Origin: Bryopsis sp. KO-2023
Taxonomy: Eukaryota > Chlorophyta > Ulvophyceae > Bryopsidales > Bryopsidaceae
Assembly (NCBI GenBank): GCA_030272585.1
Contig: BSYQ01000002.1
Location: forward strand, 6,820,001 to 6,884,000
Length of the DNA: 64,000 bases
Direction: 5' to 3'
The notes under the pieces are model-generated. The model worked only from the letters and a program-made list of their open reading frames with translations. It made no database searches and was not told the origin of the DNA. The number at the start of each line of letters is the position of its first letter. Position 1 is the first letter of the stretch. Positions 62,801 to 64,000 of the stretch are shown here, one piece after another. The translations under genes were made by a program, and so were the position numbers.

Positions 62801-64000
62801 GGCCCTTCGCGCCTTTTTGATTAACCAGAAATTCGATATCTATACTGATAATCGAACGGTGGTGGCGATGTTTTCGGCTACGTCTTCCACCGATTTTATA
62901 CGTCGCCAATTGGCTCAGGTGCAAGATCTTTTTGTGTACCCTTTGCGTGTGCACCATATTGCCGGCCAGGAAAATTTTTTGGCCGACCTATTATCTCGTC
63001 AACGTTATCTCGTTGAGCGTTCGGAGGTTTGCCCTGTGGAAGCTGGAAATCAGGAGTTGTGCTTGAAAAGGGAATTGAAAAAGGAAGAGCAATGGAAAGG
63101 GTTTTTGCAGGCAGCTCAGTTGTGCTACAAGCATCAGCTGGTTTGGAAAAATGGAATGTTGCAGAAATGGATGGATTCAGATTATAAGGTGGTGATTCCG
63201 CGCAGTATGGTCAAGACGGTTTTGGAGACGTGTCACGATAAAGCTGGGCACTTTGGTGTCGAGAAAACCTTGGAGAGGATGCGTCGATCGTTTTTTTGGA
63301 CAGATATGCGAAAGGATGCAGAGGCACACTGCCGTACTTGTGACACGTGCCAGCGGTTTGGAAAACTGAGGAAGACTGCCTCCAGCTTGTCGATTCCTAC
63401 AGAGCGACCTATGCAAGTGGTGGCGGTGGATTTTGTGGGACCCCTGGATATTAGCGGCGTGCACAAATACATTTTGGTGGGTGTAGACTTCTTTTCGCGT
63501 TGGATAGAAGCGAAACCGGTGTCCAGTGCGACCAGCGATCAGCTTGTTCATTTCGTGGAAGCTTGGAGGCACAAGTGGGGCCGCATTGAGTCGCTGATGG
63601 GCGATAATGGAGGAGCTTTTGGCAGCTCGTATTTTGCTAAGTATCTGACCGAGGAAAAAATTGAAAAGGTAGAGATCAGTTCGTACTCGCCAAAATCAAA
63701 TGGTAGAGTAGAAAGAGCGAATCAGACGCTCGTGCATCGACTGCAGCGCATGTGTTGGAAGGATAAATCGAGGTGGTCGGAATTCGTAACTAAGGCAGTT
63801 GAGCTGATGAGGGATTCTCGTTCAAGTGTTTTGGGGTTTTCTCCCAGAGAAATTTTATTGGGTAAAAATGCACAGGGAAAGAAAGTGGATGTTTTGGAAA
63901 TTAGAAGAAAGATTCGTGATCTAGAAAAGCAAATGGGAGAAAAGCAAGTAACAGAATTGGATCCCCAGAAGTTTTTGGAAAAAGAAATTGTGAATGGGGG
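59510..64000 (+). mobile_element. LTR element 3: Gypsy-like retrotransposon, right end outside the window
   Basis: Primer-binding site TGGTTTCGGAGC at 59,839-59,850, identical to elements 1 and 2, followed by an open gag-pol frame to the window edge. The domain order is Gag, protease, reverse transcriptase, RNase H, integrase. The left limit is tentative: TG at 59,510 directly after the fucolectin relic. The sequence before the primer site ends GATA rather than CA. Confidence 0.8.
59838..64000 (+). CDS. gag-pol polyprotein of LTR element 3, single frame, truncated by window end
   Basis: At least 1,387 codons without a stop from ATGGTTTCGGAGC; the frame was followed through the whole stretch. 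Gag with KLEHFTTRFCQAADQM at about residues 130-145; protease LIDTGAGVSLIS (Asp 349); reverse transcriptase with MVVDFRLLN, LPFGFHNSMHWF and YVDD (792-795); RNase H with LYVDSSSLAHGAL, FSELRGF and YTDNRTV; integrase zinc finger (CHDKAGH, CRTCDTC), then Asp 1198 (VDFVGPL), Asp 1256 (GDNGGAF) and Glu 1292 (NGRVERANQ), 35 residues between the last two. No zinc knuckle or chromodomain is seen within the window. Gag and Pol are fused, unlike elements 1 and 2, so the Gag excess must come from another mechanism such as proteolysis or splicing. Confidence 0.93.
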   Translation, partial: MVSELGKTKFSTWTREVAEWAIPYAGCGGISFEEKSYALLRLAVPGSPACRLFANRIERVQTQGLELNFINGKYAGEDATEFTVFASPLSAVGAAEAWIILVAELWAALPTDLASDEQKLRREKMRPKEKLEHFTTRFCQAADQMDKLAETVKCSILYSHLPKSAQELVRSLPKSSTTLKAMLERLHESLAWDSGGGAVGSAADPMEIDTVNVQSVIQGERVEFSAIKTMQDFRMASRHLARRNQGYRNFLQDVLRDGARGTQRQGRFQNRPWQRPKNYRQGQTEREKIFNIDVPVFEDALFGGDVDTNQGDTEEQSQGVNTVKMTSSGSLLFCPAVINAQVTCNGLIDTGAGVSLISAKIAKLAGAIPQPTERVLRCANQSALTCLGTAQVTLTIGQTSLQQWVFVCPELGYDMILGNDVLCELKAKPNPAHRVLELPRQPAVQCLAVAPESVGDQGFVWRLTAAEPLPVQPVVKDGVLFCALGSSRVIAAQSTLTVVLPIVPSTSVAFFDSGRLPAGVSASSAIWMRGHSLRVTLTNATATPVMLGSRTAIAGVLLAATTVELKQADGIVRTLATSSPPTTPATMVANVRPCAADLPSQFPALFASTVGSFKPEVIEELPFVSTPSTLAPPQPPLVGQEVLAAQQQITTWTKQGVLRPVSWTPRVMAPFFMVPKPHSSALRMVVDFRLLNASVRQVFSPGLHRHALVRTLGQKKIFSTLDVSSAFTCIRLHPSLHKFFGICFDHQFFVFTRLPFGFHNSMHWFLRAIQYSLSRVRSRLRKEVPDAELSGYVDDLCLGSDSIESHRRALLILCEELQRDGWVLNFAKCSFFQNEVCFVGVRFSAQGVCLDPSVITKVAQFQRPVSRLQLRSFFGLCLGLIPFNPNVSAVLARLRAYCQAPPDRFSTPEFCRDWDTVVTRLTSALWRLHYWQPHSDEPLRLYVDSSSLAHGALLVQGQRLVAMWSAYNTQPFRSSNFSELRGFCRAVTALRAFLINQKFDIYTDNRTVVAMFSATSSTDFIRRQLAQVQDLFVYPLRVHHIAGQENFLADLLSRQRYLVERSEVCPVEAGNQELCLKRELKKEEQWKGFLQAAQLCYKHQLVWKNGMLQKWMDSDYKVVIPRSMVKTVLETCHDKAGHFGVEKTLERMRRSFFWTDMRKDAEAHCRTCDTCQRFGKLRKTASSLSIPTERPMQVVAVDFVGPLDISGVHKYILVGVDFFSRWIEAKPVSSATSDQLVHFVEAWRHKWGRIESLMGDNGGAFGSSYFAKYLTEEKIEKVEISSYSPKSNGRVERANQTLVHRLQRMCWKDKSRWSEFVTKAVELMRDSRSSVLGFSPREILLGKNAQGKKVDVLEIRRKIRDLEKQMGEKQVTELDPQKFLEKEIVNG

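Noticed and set aside
1-64000. CRISPR arrays, operons or bacterial defence systems
   Set aside because: The only regular array is the minisatellite without spacers; introns, LTR elements and the tRNA without encoded CCA show eukaryotic nuclear DNA.

Overview
This window reads as nuclear DNA of a eukaryote, most likely a protist or microalga; I cannot place it more closely. Reasons: GT-AG spliceosomal introns that restore reading frames exactly, three LTR (Ty3/Gypsy-like) retrotransposons, hAT DNA transposons with 8-bp target duplications, F-box/WD40 genes, a fucolectin-domain secreted protein, a type I tRNA-Arg(CCG) gene, and long AT-rich spacers. Nothing suggests operons or CRISPR.

Layout. 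1-5.1 kb is the end of a G/T-rich 68-bp minisatellite of about 75 units. 5.1-11.9 kb holds an intronless F-box/WD40 gene, tRNA-Arg(CCG), a tRNA-Leu-like gene inside a dispersed repeat, and a small duplicated ORF. 11.9-18.2 kb is a young LTR retrotransposon (element 1, minus strand, identical 284-bp LTRs, 4-bp target duplication CGAT) that itself received a 466-bp hAT-type MITE. 18.2-26.3 kb is mostly spacer with dispersed repeats. 26.3-41.4 kb is a family of six F-box/WD40 genes counting the one at 7.4 kb: three intact and intronless, one without its F-box, one with an in-frame TGA, and one four-exon gene reconstructed here. 43.6-45.8 kb has two paralogous two-exon genes for small secreted cysteine-rich proteins, set among nine copies of a ~48-bp motif.

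47.0-58.7 kb is a four-level insertion nest. A secreted PAN/fucolectin-like gene is split by an integrase-less LTR element (element 2, TSD CCAG); that is split by a MITE of the same family as the one at 14.8 kb (TSD ACTACAGT); and that is split by a 6.2-kb autonomous hAT transposon (TSD CCCGCAGG), which carries a two-exon transposase and a second, convergent three-exon gene of unknown function. From 59.8 kb to the window end runs a third LTR element with one uninterrupted gag-pol frame.

The three LTR elements share the primer-binding site TGGTTTCGGAGC but express pol differently. Element 1 has a canonical -1 frameshift signal (A AAA AAC plus a long hairpin) and then an in-frame UAG before integrase. 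Element 2 has a -1 overlap and no integrase. Element 3 is a single frame. The frameshift signal, the nested insertions, the hAT passenger gene, the secreted protein pair and the 48-bp motif are the points most worth following up.
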